Shown piece by piece: positions 5,568 through 12,859 of a stretch of 12,859 bases of DNA (position 1 is the first letter of the stretch; the number at the start of each line of letters is the position of its first letter). The translations under genes and the position numbers were made by a program. A model generated the notes under the pieces. The model did not search any database. It worked only from the letters and a program-made list of their open reading frames with translations, and was not told the origin of the DNA. This DNA comes from Lachnospiraceae bacterium (GTDB taxonomy: Bacteria; Bacillota; Clostridia; Lachnospirales; Lachnospiraceae): the NCBI GenBank assembly GCA_009774215.1, contig VSNH01000047.1:8885-21743 (forward strand), in the 5' to 3' direction.

Positions 5568-8121
5568 AGTCTATCCACTCATAAATATCTTCAATATCAT
5601 ATTTTAAAGTGGAGTCACTATCCTTTGCCTTTTTTAATGCAAGTGTCATCAATGCAAACTCATTTTCCAAAAGAGTATCGAATACGCCCTGATCATCTGT
5701 ATTGATCGATACGCACAAAGATGTATTTGGCTCAACTACCTTCAACTTTCTGGCGTTAAATCTGATGATCGGATGCTCTTCATACTTTTTAATCGTACCA
5801 ATCAGATAGTTCGACGACGGATTGGTTTCTATTCCAATTCCCCACTGTACAAGCTGTCTGATCATATGATCTTGGAGCTGCCGAACCAGATCGCCATAAT
5901 TTCCATCTACCTTAAATACTTCAATCTCGTTCCCCTTTTTTCGAACTTGCTCATTGTAATGATAAGTAAAGTATAATTTTTTATACTTTTCATTTTTTCT
6001 TAAATCATGGCTGATATTATCATTGAACTGATATCTGGCAAATCTTTCTAAATCGATATCCTCCAATTTTTTCCGAAACGCTTTCCTCTCCAAGCAATAC
6101 GGTCTCGGATCATCTCCCCGCAGTTTCCAACTTTGATAATATTCTAAGACCGATACAAAAGCTTCTTCTCCCATACTGTCACCGAACAACTCATCATACA
6201 AACGATAAAATTCTTCTTCCAGCTTTTCTTTCAAAGTGTTCTCGATCTGACAGCCATACTCGCTGGCTTTACAGATTAGCCACGCAATATCATCCAGTAA
6301 CACCTGTTTCGGGAGTACAAGATTACCGCACTTAAATTTATAATATTTTTCTGGCATAATTCCAAGCGCCAACGCATGTCCCAGCCTGCTCCCGCGTTTC
6401 AAACCGCAAAAAAGGATCGCTTCATCAATTGCCCGAAGCCCATCCACAATATCATAGAAATCCTCTCCCGCATGATAGGTCGTATGTAAATTCGTCTTTT
6501 TGCTTGCTACATATCCTGATTTTTCCCAATTCTCCTGACAGATTACAACTATATCTGACAGATAGCGGAATATTTGTCCAAAAGCTTCCGGTCGGCAATG
6601 CAGTTCGCTGGCGCAGGCATCTATTCCTTTGATATGCTCATTGATATCCTTCTGTTTTTCCAACAATGCTACAATGCTTTTCGCCTGATGCGCATATTTG
6701 CACCGGACATTATCATTTCTGGGTACTCCCTCTACAAACTTCTGATCCTGCATTTTCGGAAAGTGCAGGACATAAATCAGCTTACTGTAAGCCGTCCTTC
6801 CCGCTTCATCCTTTAGCTCTCCGTCTTCCCGATTCCTATCTTCTCGCCCCTTTCCTTTGACAATTCTTTCATAATATTTTAACTCTTTAAACAATTCACC
6901 AGAGCTATCCGCCGGACAGATACGCGTCTCCAGAGAAATCATATTCCTTTTCCGTAAAGATTCATTCAGCGCCAGACGCACCAATTCGTCTTCATAAGGC
7001 TTCTTCCCCTCTATAAAATATTTTTTCCGATCCTGATAATCAGAAAAATTCGCAAACCCAACCCGCCTGTTTGTCTGAACCAGTTCGCCCCGAAAATCTG
7101 TTCTGATCACCAAATAGCTATAAAACAAATTACTCTGTTCTTCGGAAAACAAACCGTAGATCACATATCTAAAACACTCATAAAGAAATTTGCGTTCTCC
7201 CGCAAGAAGCCGACACTCGTTGGCATTGTCGTCAACCATGTTTCTTTCCAATGCGTAATCCAGCACATTCTCTTCATATCTCGCCCCATAGAGATTCTTC
7301 GCCAACACCAACGCATCCTGAATCTCCGCTACAAACTCTTCCGGCCGCGCTCCTCGTTTCAGATTACCCAGCAACTCTTCCAGCGTTTCCAGCAAAAAAT
7401 CGTCTCCCTTTATCACAGAAAACAAATACACCCGGTATAGCGCCGCCCTCTGGCATTCGGCATAAAAATCCTCTCTCCTTTCAGGGTCACAGATCGGATC
7501 CGTACAGTATTCCTGCATGGTATACTTCAATTTCTTAAAATCATGTAATCGGTTATCAATCCGATTCATTAAACTGATCCAATTCAAATCAAAAACCCTA
7601 GTGGAACCTCCCAGATGAAAATGGTTATCGGCGATGCCCTTTTCCAAAATATTGTGAAGTCTGTCATCATCGCTTTTAATGATCGGAAGCCATGAAAAAC
7701 ATTTTGTTACAACTCCCTTTTCGATATCACAATCCGCCAAATACGCACAGGTAAAGATGTCCTGCCCAAACAAAAAAGATAGTTCTCTCCAGCGAAGCAT
7801 CTGGTCAAACCTGCATTCTATCTCGTCACCGTCCATTTTCAGTAATTTCTTGGACACATTCGCAAGTAGCCGAAAAATGCAAGAATCACCCCCATGCACA
7901 TCTCTCATCTGTTCACATGCAAGTTGATAGCTGTTTTCACATTCATTATCTGTCATATGGCTAAATACAGACTTGGCATAACGCATATACAAATTTCTAT
8001 CGATCTCTCGAACGGTATGTTTCCTCTCCGCTTTCAAACTGCCTGAAATGATCTGTCCGCTGATATCCAGATAATTTATTCTCTGAAATAGTATTTCTAT
8101 ATTTCCTCTTTCTATGTCCAT
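5530..8121 (-). CDS. rdrB: RADAR adenosine deaminase RdrB
   Basis: The 863-residue protein is a very long, divergent adenosine deaminase. All catalytic motifs are present and in family order. They are the metal-binding His pair in DNHFHLGGS (H167, H169), TYHAGED with H550 and E553, RLGHA with H582, the ETNPSSN segment (about 765-771), and the Asp pair in SINTDD (D809, D810). About 380 residues separate the first and second motifs, far more than in housekeeping adenosine deaminases, and this large helical insert is typical of RdrB. In RADAR, RdrB forms large ring-like or cage-like assemblies with the ATPase. It deaminates adenosine in RNA and/or ATP to inosine products during phage infection (family knowledge). 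It starts 12 bases after the rdrA stop codon with an AGAGAG ribosome site, so translation is probably coupled. No key residue is missing. No clear terminator is seen downstream. Confidence 0.93.
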   Translation of the reverse strand: MDIERGNIEILFQRINYLDISGQIISGSLKAERKHTVREIDRNLYMRYAKSVFSHMTDNECENSYQLACEQMRDVHGGDSCIFRLLANVSKKLLKMDGDEIECRFDQMLRWRELSFLFGQDIFTCAYLADCDIEKGVVTKCFSWLPIIKSDDDRLHNILEKGIADNHFHLGGSTRVFDLNWISLMNRIDNRLHDFKKLKYTMQEYCTDPICDPERREDFYAECQRAALYRVYLFSVIKGDDFLLETLEELLGNLKRGARPEEFVAEIQDALVLAKNLYGARYEENVLDYALERNMVDDNANECRLLAGERKFLYECFRYVIYGLFSEEQSNLFYSYLVIRTDFRGELVQTNRRVGFANFSDYQDRKKYFIEGKKPYEDELVRLALNESLRKRNMISLETRICPADSSGELFKELKYYERIVKGKGREDRNREDGELKDEAGRTAYSKLIYVLHFPKMQDQKFVEGVPRNDNVRCKYAHQAKSIVALLEKQKDINEHIKGIDACASELHCRPEAFGQIFRYLSDIVVICQENWEKSGYVASKKTNLHTTYHAGEDFYDIVDGLRAIDEAILFCGLKRGSRLGHALALGIMPEKYYKFKCGNLVLPKQVLLDDIAWLICKASEYGCQIENTLKEKLEEEFYRLYDELFGDSMGEEAFVSVLEYYQSWKLRGDDPRPYCLERKAFRKKLEDIDLERFARYQFNDNISHDLRKNEKYKKLYFTYHYNEQVRKKGNEIEVFKVDGNYGDLVRQLQDHMIRQLVQWGIGIETNPSSNYLIGTIKKYEEHPIIRFNARKLKVVEPNTSLCVSINTDDQGVFDTLLENEFALMTLALKKAKDSDSTLKYDIEDIYEWIDYVRKMGLEQIFI

Positions 8122-8133
8122 ATTTTTTCTCTC

Positions 8134-10914
8134 TTATTGGCATACTATATCATATTTATTTCTAATCTTCTCATATTCCCGGATCAATTCTTCTGAAAGA
8201 TTACCTTGGGGATTTTCCAAATATACATCGAGGATTTTATTATAAAAATCACACATTTCTATCATATCAGTCTCGTTCATCTTCTCTTCACTGTGCAAAG
8301 AATAGTATCTCTGAATATTGGAAGCCAGACTGCTCATCTGCATTTTTACATTTTTTGCCGCCATACTGTTTAAATATTCTGATACCGTTTTACGCGCCGG
8401 CACCTTGTCTACCCGGGTGGTCAGTTTATCCGTAAATGCCTTTAACATTTTCTCCCTTCTTTTTTCATCACGACTTGACAAAACATTGGAGTCCCTTTCC
8501 TGAGTCGCCGCTTCTACCAACAAAGCGTATATACGGCTGATCAGGACTTCTCCCTCTCCTTCATCATACACCAGTTTAAGGTTTTCCATGTCGTCCAACT
8601 CTTTCTTCAAATACTCCTTTGCAAAATCACCTACATTCTGAAAAAGGATGTGAACTGCCAATTGATGTCTTTCCAACTCGCTTTTAACTCCCCGGTCTTT
8701 GATATCCTTTCTTTCACTACAATAATCCAGAAATTCCATAGCAATATCCGTATTGACCGCAATCCTTCTGCAAATTTCTATCACTTCTTCATTGGATTTT
8801 TGAATGTCTTTCATAATCTCATTAAATATCTCATATAATTTATAGCTATCATCTTCTTTCTTTGTACTAATTCCTAAACATTCCACATTGACTTTTTCAT
8901 ATATGCTGTTTAGATTACAAAGATTTACGATATAATTCTCTATGCTGATTTGAACCTGCTGAACCAGAGAATGATTCATGGCAATCATTTTATTCGTATT
9001 AAATGAATAACCAAATTGAGCCGGCTCATTTTGATTCCAAGTATTGCTCAACATTCCCAGCAGCGTCCACGTCACAAGCTTCTCCTTACTCATGGGATCG
9101 CCGTGCGTGATTTCTTTCACATAATATTGTTGCATATCATCAGACTCCGGCAGTAAAATATCCTTATTCGGGTACAGTTCCTTTGCAATGGTATTGTATG
9201 CACGCACTGTTGACAACGCAAAGCGGGATCGATCAATATTCGTATTTTGTACAGAAGGCAAAACATTTTTAAAATATCCTCCCCATATATGACCTCCCAT
9301 AAATCTGATCAGCTCGTCGTATTTTCCATTTCTTAACAATTTGTTCATACGAATGGTATATAGTACTTGAAATACATAGGCATATTTTTTTGTTTTTTCC
9401 CCAAACACATTGGCACGATATGTTTCAAACCATTCCATAACCAGATAAGATCCGTCATTCTTTTCATTAGAGAACTTTAACGGAAACTTAACACTTTTCT
9501 CCTCTGTCAAGTCGTAACGTTTTTCTAACAGAAATGCACTTTTTCTATGAAGCTGTAAATCCGCATGAATCAGACTTTGCATATCCTTATACTCATCCAG
9601 CGATACATTACTAAACAGCCATTGTCTTTCATAATAATTAAAAAATCTCAGGACATTCTCATAATAAACCTGATTCTCCTCTTCCTGATTCTTTCCTTCC
9701 GGCTCTTCCATATCCATTAAAAGTGCAACAATATTTATTGTATCACGCAAATTATCCGGCAGAAAATAATTCTTTCCAGTCTTATCCGGCAGAAACTTCA
9801 TTCCAGTCTTTTGGTAAATCAAATTCAATAAGCTCTTATCAACAGAAGATACACTTTCCTTGTCTGATTTCTTCTTTTCCTCTTCCTTCTGATCTATGTG
9901 CGTTTTCTCCTGTTCCTCTCCTTCCTGGTAAACCAGTCTTACATTTTGCATCATATGTACATTAGGCAGATAAATCCTCCTGATCTTAGGAATCAGCTTA
10001 GCCACATAACGTTCCGACATATTGGCGATCTCTGCGCAAATCTCTCGTCTCTCCTGCGGTACACGCAGCATTCTCTCATAGTCTTTATGGTTGTTTTCCC
10101 GCACGCAAAGCTGCAACTGTTCCACCTTAAGCGCCATTATAATCACAACATTCGGTATCACTAGATATTTCCTAATCTGCTCTGCAACTTTATAAGCATA
10201 ACTGTTACATAAATCCAAATCATCGATAGCAACCAATAAGCAACCTGATTTCCCGTCTTTCTTTTTGGCATCCGGCATAATTTCTATATATGTTTGAATC
10301 AACTCCTGCAATTCCCTTTTCAAGCCCGTACTTTGTCCTAATTTAGAGAGTTTTCCGATATTCCCCTCATAATCATATTCATCATCCAGCATTTTGTTCT
10401 GATTATTAATCAAAGAAATACATTGATAAACTTTCTGAAACCGATCCAACAGTTCTTCTCTTTTATACCCGTCAATCGACTGATTATTTTCTTTATACTG
10501 ATCCTGAAACTTTTTATAGAGCGTGGCAAGAATAATATCCAGCACGTTATGCACATCATCAAGCATCGAAGGATCGATCACAATCGGTTCGGCAAAATAG
10601 GTGTTCTTGATACGATCTAAGCCTTCAAAAATCGAAACATCCGGATGATTGTCGTGCTCGTAAACCGCTTTTGAAAAACTCATCATCGCACTGCTTTTAC
10701 CTTCACCGCGCTCCCCGCAAAAAGCAATAATATTGTTTTCAAATTCGGAATGTTCCCATTCCAGTGTATCCTTATCTGCGTAAGAAACAATATCGTTCAG
10801 CATTTTTGCCGCCGAGATATATTGATCGTAAAACAGATCCGTTTTCTCAATTTTATCTTTCACGCTGATCTTAAATTCTTCTCCCCTTTTTATTACCAGT
10901 TCTCTTTCGTCCAT
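8134..10914 (-). CDS. rdrA: RADAR KAP-family ATPase RdrA
   Basis: The protein has 926 residues from the ATG at 10914. I prefer this start because GAGGGGAG lies 9 bases upstream. A GTG at 10947 would add 11 residues but lacks a good ribosome site. A P-loop ATPase domain occupies the first half. Walker A is GERGEGKSS (67-75, K73), and Walker B is CLLVAIDDLDL (225-235, D231 and D232), in the KAP style. A charged Glu/Lys-rich linker (about 330-353) separates it from a long helical C-terminal region. In RADAR, RdrA assembles into a ring that senses infection and works with RdrB. It heads a two-gene operon with a perfect promoter upstream. Base composition is AT-richer than the left part of the window. 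No membrane segment is seen. Confidence 0.92.
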   Translation of the reverse strand: MDERELVIKRGEEFKISVKDKIEKTDLFYDQYISAAKMLNDIVSYADKDTLEWEHSEFENNIIAFCGERGEGKSSAMMSFSKAVYEHDNHPDVSIFEGLDRIKNTYFAEPIVIDPSMLDDVHNVLDIILATLYKKFQDQYKENNQSIDGYKREELLDRFQKVYQCISLINNQNKMLDDEYDYEGNIGKLSKLGQSTGLKRELQELIQTYIEIMPDAKKKDGKSGCLLVAIDDLDLCNSYAYKVAEQIRKYLVIPNVVIIMALKVEQLQLCVRENNHKDYERMLRVPQERREICAEIANMSERYVAKLIPKIRRIYLPNVHMMQNVRLVYQEGEEQEKTHIDQKEEEKKKSDKESVSSVDKSLLNLIYQKTGMKFLPDKTGKNYFLPDNLRDTINIVALLMDMEEPEGKNQEEENQVYYENVLRFFNYYERQWLFSNVSLDEYKDMQSLIHADLQLHRKSAFLLEKRYDLTEEKSVKFPLKFSNEKNDGSYLVMEWFETYRANVFGEKTKKYAYVFQVLYTIRMNKLLRNGKYDELIRFMGGHIWGGYFKNVLPSVQNTNIDRSRFALSTVRAYNTIAKELYPNKDILLPESDDMQQYYVKEITHGDPMSKEKLVTWTLLGMLSNTWNQNEPAQFGYSFNTNKMIAMNHSLVQQVQISIENYIVNLCNLNSIYEKVNVECLGISTKKEDDSYKLYEIFNEIMKDIQKSNEEVIEICRRIAVNTDIAMEFLDYCSERKDIKDRGVKSELERHQLAVHILFQNVGDFAKEYLKKELDDMENLKLVYDEGEGEVLISRIYALLVEAATQERDSNVLSSRDEKRREKMLKAFTDKLTTRVDKVPARKTVSEYLNSMAAKNVKMQMSSLASNIQRYYSLHSEEKMNETDMIEMCDFYNKILDVYLENPQGNLSEELIREYEKIRNKYDIVCQ
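9752..9808. repeat. Imperfect tandem duplication inside rdrA
   Basis: Units at 9752-9781 (30 bases) and 9782-9808 (27 bases) both begin TTATCCGGCAGAAA and end TTCCAGTC. They encode FLPDK and FLPDN on either side of TGKNY just after the charged linker. The difference is 3 bases, so the frame is kept. Confidence 0.7.
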
Positions 10915-10947
10915 TTCTATTTTCTCCCCTCTTCGCGGCATTTTCAC

Positions 10948-10960
10948 AAAACGACGTTTT
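10948..10960. promoter_or_regulatory. AAAACG-A-CGTTTT palindrome in the rdrA leader
   Basis: AAAACG (10948-10953) and CGTTTT (10955-10960) form a perfect inverted repeat around one base. It lies about 35 bases downstream of the predicted transcription start and just before the rdrA ribosome site. It could be an operator or a chance feature. Confidence 0.3.
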
Positions 10961-11000
10961 CTCTATACGTAATATTTGACTACTTGCAATAATCAAATTC

Positions 11001-11029
11001 ATTATATCGTCCCTGCGGTAACGTGTCAA
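11001..11029 (-). promoter_or_regulatory. Consensus sigma-A promoter of the RADAR operon
   Basis: On the minus strand TTGACA (11024-11029) and TATAAT (11001-11006) match the consensus perfectly and are exactly 17 bases apart. Transcription should start near 10994, giving a leader of about 80 bases before the rdrA ATG. Such a strong promoter suggests constitutive expression unless a repressor acts. Confidence 0.88.
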
Positions 11030-11299
11030 TCGCATCGAATATAACTTTACCAATGTTTATGGCAACAACAATATGTTCAAAACATACACACCAAAAACTG
11101 CTCCATTCTACTCCGGCAGACTATTTTCGACACAAAGTGCCCTATACCCCAATTGTGTCAAGTTAATGTCACGAACTTTTTTCACTTCTTTTGAAGCAAA
11201 ATCCCCGGAAGCCGCATAACTTCGTTAGGGTTATGGTAAATTAGTGTCAAGTGGGAGGAAAATTGATGTTAAATTAATATCAGGTATCTTTAGACAAAA
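11030..11299. other. Gene-less stretch with repeated motifs
   Basis: No convincing gene is seen. GTGTCAAGT occurs twice (11155-11163 and 11244-11252), each running into an AT-rich stretch. A near-perfect palindrome, GATGTTAA-A-TTAATATC, lies at 11265-11281, and a CATAAC/GTTATG hairpin lies at about 11216-11237. The left copy of the 20-bp direct repeat is at 11115-11134. Multiple short repeated end motifs of this sort are common at insertion-sequence termini. I cannot name an element, and no transposase gene is present. Confidence 0.5.
11115..11134 (+). repeat. Direct repeat, left copy
   Basis: GGCAGACTATTTTCGACACA is identical to bases 12810-12829. The similarity continues through a GCCC-(C/T)-ATACCCCA tail, 33 of 37 positions in all. 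The two copies bracket the phospholipase D-like remnant and the KilA-N gene. Confidence 0.9.
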
Positions 11300-11638
11300 T
11301 CACTCTTTTTCCCCTTTTACCAAGGCAATTTCCAACAATTCCGCTACAACCTGAAAGGAACTAACCCGCATCAGGTTATCCCTCACATCTTCCCTGCCAA
11401 GCAGGTTCATTCCACCATGCCATACAAGTTCATCGTCTATAACAGTAAAATGTTCCGCCACCTCGTCCCTTACAATTATATAAATGCCGTTTTCCTGCAT
11501 TTCTTTGAGCAAACTCTGATGAAACTCCGAGCTGCCATAAGATATATTCTACGGCTCTGTTGTAATAACTGTTACCGATACCCCGGCTTCCTGCCTTGGT
11601 TTTACAAGATAGATAAACCGCGCCACCAACAGGTGTGC
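11300..11638 (-). pseudogene. Remnant of a phospholipase D-like C-terminal domain (helicase-associated type)
   Basis: The minus-strand frame ending at 11300 reads EVAEHFTVIDDELVWHGGMN, then LLGREDVRDNLMR. This is the second HKD-like half found at the C-terminus of DEAD-box helicases with a phospholipase D-like domain (typical pattern H-x-K-F-x-I-I-D, W-Y-G-S-I-N-L-L). In place of the HxK pair it has His then Thr. The same frame upstream gives EAGVSVTVITTEP, then an in-frame stop (11549-11551), then NISYGSSEFHQSLLKEMQEN. Another stop lies at 11639-11641. The fragment is therefore broken and lacks the helicase part. A different overlapping frame (11430-11696) contains RITGISTPVGGA, which vaguely recalls another short conserved N-terminal motif. 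The region may be a mosaic of debris. Confidence 0.6.
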
Positions 11639-11705
11639 TTATTCCTGTTATTCTTACACCCATATCTTTCCAAGCTAAACAATATTTAAACATCATACTT
11701 ATATA

Positions 11706-12548
11706 TCACTTTTCCTCAATCAATTTTATCTTTTCCGCCGCTTTAAGAACATTCAACTGATATTCTGCAATCTCTTTTAAAATTTGAAATCTTTCTGCCT
11801 TATTTCTGCCCTCACGAATCATTTGTGCATTATGTGTTTCCAAATTAGACAAAACCGTAAGTTCATTTATTGAAGCAAAATCTCTTACATTATTCTTTTT
11901 GGCCAATTCAGGATTTTCATCCCTCCATGCTTTTGCAGTAAATCCGAATAATGCAACATTCAAAATATCCGCTTCTTCTGCATATGCCAGCCACTCTAAA
12001 TTTTCTTTATAATTTTCTGACGGAATCAAGTAATTTTTAACCGCATCTGTTTGAATCAGATAATTGTTTTTAGACAGAAATCTTTTTGCATCCCACTCAA
12101 TTTTCTTTGCATCATTCTCCACTTCTTTGAGTCTTTGAAATTCTTTGATCAAATATAGTTTAAAAACAGGGCTGATCGCCGAAGCAAATTCAAATGCAAT
12201 ATCTTTATGCGCATACGTTCCTCCATATTTTCCACGTTTCACAAATAATCCTATTGCTTCTGTCTTTTCAATCCATTCCGAAACACTTAATACAAATGTA
12301 TGTAAACCTGCTTCGCTTTTAAAGTGGTCGAATTCGACCACTTTAAAAGCAGGATTGTAGATTTGCTCCCATGTACCTAAAAATTCCAAAGTTGCTCTGT
12401 TTCGCATCCAGTTTTTTACAACATCTGCTCCTCGGGACTCACCAACTTTAGCTTTTGCAATATCAGTAATACAGATATAATCATCAAAATTTTCCTCTGA
12501 AACAGTAACGTTAATGTTTTGCACCACAATTACTTTATTTTTTCCCAT
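11706..12548 (-). CDS. KilA-N domain protein
   Basis: The protein has 280 residues from the ATG at 12548, which has GGGAGGAG 4 to 6 bases upstream. A GTG 21 bases earlier is less likely because it precedes that site. The KilA-N DNA-binding domain spans about residues 8-138, with ICITDIAK, VKNWMRNRATLEFLGTWE, the VEFDHFKSEAGLHTF stretch, and the hallmark GKYGGTYAHKDIAFEFASAIS followed by KLYLIKEFQRLKE. The remainder is helical and charged, ending in a probable coiled coil. KilA-N proteins are common in phages and bacterial mobile elements and probably bind DNA. The target here is unknown. The gene has its own promoter and lies beside RADAR on the same strand, between two direct repeats. A perfect palindrome is embedded in the domain-coding sequence. 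It could be a regulator or cargo of a mobile element. Confidence 0.92.
   Translation of the reverse strand: MGKNKVIVVQNINVTVSEENFDDYICITDIAKAKVGESRGADVVKNWMRNRATLEFLGTWEQIYNPAFKVVEFDHFKSEAGLHTFVLSVSEWIEKTEAIGLFVKRGKYGGTYAHKDIAFEFASAISPVFKLYLIKEFQRLKEVENDAKKIEWDAKRFLSKNNYLIQTDAVKNYLIPSENYKENLEWLAYAEEADILNVALFGFTAKAWRDENPELAKKNNVRDFASINELTVLSNLETHNAQMIREGRNKAERFQILKEIAEYQLNVLKAAEKIKLIEEK
12315..12350. repeat. Perfect 36-bp palindrome inside the KilA-N gene
   Basis: The first half GCTTTTAAAGTGGTCGAA (12315-12332) is followed directly by its exact reverse complement (12333-12350) with no spacer. Its axis falls between codons, so codons mirror each other and both strands would encode AFKVVEFDHFKS. 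It centres on GAATTC. Confidence 0.97.
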
Positions 12549-12596
12549 CCTTCTCCTCCCATATGGCACTGATTAAAATCTTATTACTCATGTAGA

Positions 12597-12625
12597 AGTA
12601 TAGCATACCATCTTTACTTTTTCAA
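12597..12625 (-). promoter_or_regulatory. Sigma-A promoter of the KilA-N gene
   Basis: On the minus strand TTGAAA (12620-12625) and TATACT (12597-12602) are 17 bases apart, and the -10 box lies about 48 bases before the ATG at 12548. Confidence 0.75.
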
Positions 12626-12733
12626 TTAGTTTCGAACATAAGTTCTATTTCCATTCTAAATAATCCATGCTATTTATAAATTGTGATTCGTTTTAGCCCT
12701 ACCAAATATTTATATAAAATCCAAACAACGTAC

Positions 12734-12781
12734 AATAAGCACTTTATTCGACAATATGTATGCCAAAACAAAGTGCTTATT
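12734..12781. repeat. 12-bp perfect inverted repeat with 24-base loop
   Basis: AATAAGCACTTT (12734-12745) and AAAGTGCTTATT (12770-12781) are exact reverse complements. There is no strong T-run on either side, so a terminator role is only possible. It is close to the right copy of the direct repeat. Apart from this, the direct repeat and the KilA-N promoter, bases 12549-12859 show no gene. Confidence 0.75.
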
Positions 12782-12809
12782 CCCCTAAAAATATACTCCC
12801 ATTTACATA

Positions 12810-12829
12810 GGCAGACTATTTTCGACACA
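12810..12829 (+). repeat. Direct repeat, right copy
   Basis: Identical to 11115-11134 in the same orientation. The bases that follow (to about 12846) are also similar. The distance between the copies is about 1.7 kb. Confidence 0.9.
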
Positions 12830-12859
12830 CAACGCCCCATACCCCACCCTCTCATCCGG

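Noticed and set aside
10915..10947. GTG start adding 11 residues to RdrA
   Set aside because: The GAGGGGAG ribosome site lies inside this extension and serves the ATG at 10914.
10871..11053. Minus-strand 60-codon frame overlapping the rdrA start
   Set aside because: It covers the promoter and leader of rdrA in another frame, and its product is basic and featureless.
12670..12855. Minus-strand 61-codon frame at the right edge
   Set aside because: It runs across the inverted and direct repeats, has no ribosome site and has a composition unlike a protein.

Overview
The window looks like a spore-forming Clostridia genome, most likely of the Lachnospiraceae type. The reasons are the GGAGG-type ribosome sites, the clostridial-style chemoreceptor and the spore-surface collagen-like proteins of BclA type. 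The left 4.7 kb is visibly GC-richer than the rest. From about 5.4 kb rightward the sequence becomes AT-rich, which suggests an acquired (defence or mobile) region.

Left region (1-4974). On the minus strand there is a surface-protein cluster. It comprises a collagen-like protein with a C-terminal globular domain (2045-2884, TTG start), a GT2 glycosyltransferase with TPR-like repeats (780-1847), and a second collagen-like protein that runs off the left edge with at least 69 uninterrupted Gly-X-Y triplets (1-683). Cysteines sit inside the collagen triplets of both proteins. The glycosyltransferase lies between them and may modify their threonines (inference). A highly structured intergenic element (1873-2036) and an intrinsic terminator (746-774) separate the genes. 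Upstream lies a complete methyl-accepting chemotaxis protein (3012-4715). Divergent from it is a small gene of unknown function (4975-5352) with a good sigma-A promoter and a terminator.

Centre (5530-11029). A two-gene minus-strand operon encodes a KAP-type P-loop ATPase (8134-10914) followed 12 bases later by a very long divergent adenosine deaminase (5530-8121) with every catalytic motif of the adenosine deaminase family. This is a RADAR anti-phage system (rdrA-rdrB). It has a perfect consensus sigma-A promoter (TTGACA, 17 bases, TATAAT). No membrane accessory gene (SLATT or Csx27 type) is present in the window.

Right region (11030-12859). This is a debris and mobile-type flank. It holds repeated TTGACAC-type motifs, a broken remnant of a phospholipase D-like C-terminal domain (as found at the end of some DEAD-box helicases), and an intact KilA-N domain gene with its own promoter. 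A 20-bp identical direct repeat (33 of 37 over a longer span) brackets the remnant and the KilA-N gene. Inside the KilA-N gene is a perfect 36-bp palindrome that is in phase with the codons.

The main biological story is a complete RADAR locus placed next to a mobile-looking flank. The less explained signals are the structured element between the collagen and glycosyltransferase genes, the in-phase palindrome, and the direct repeats.
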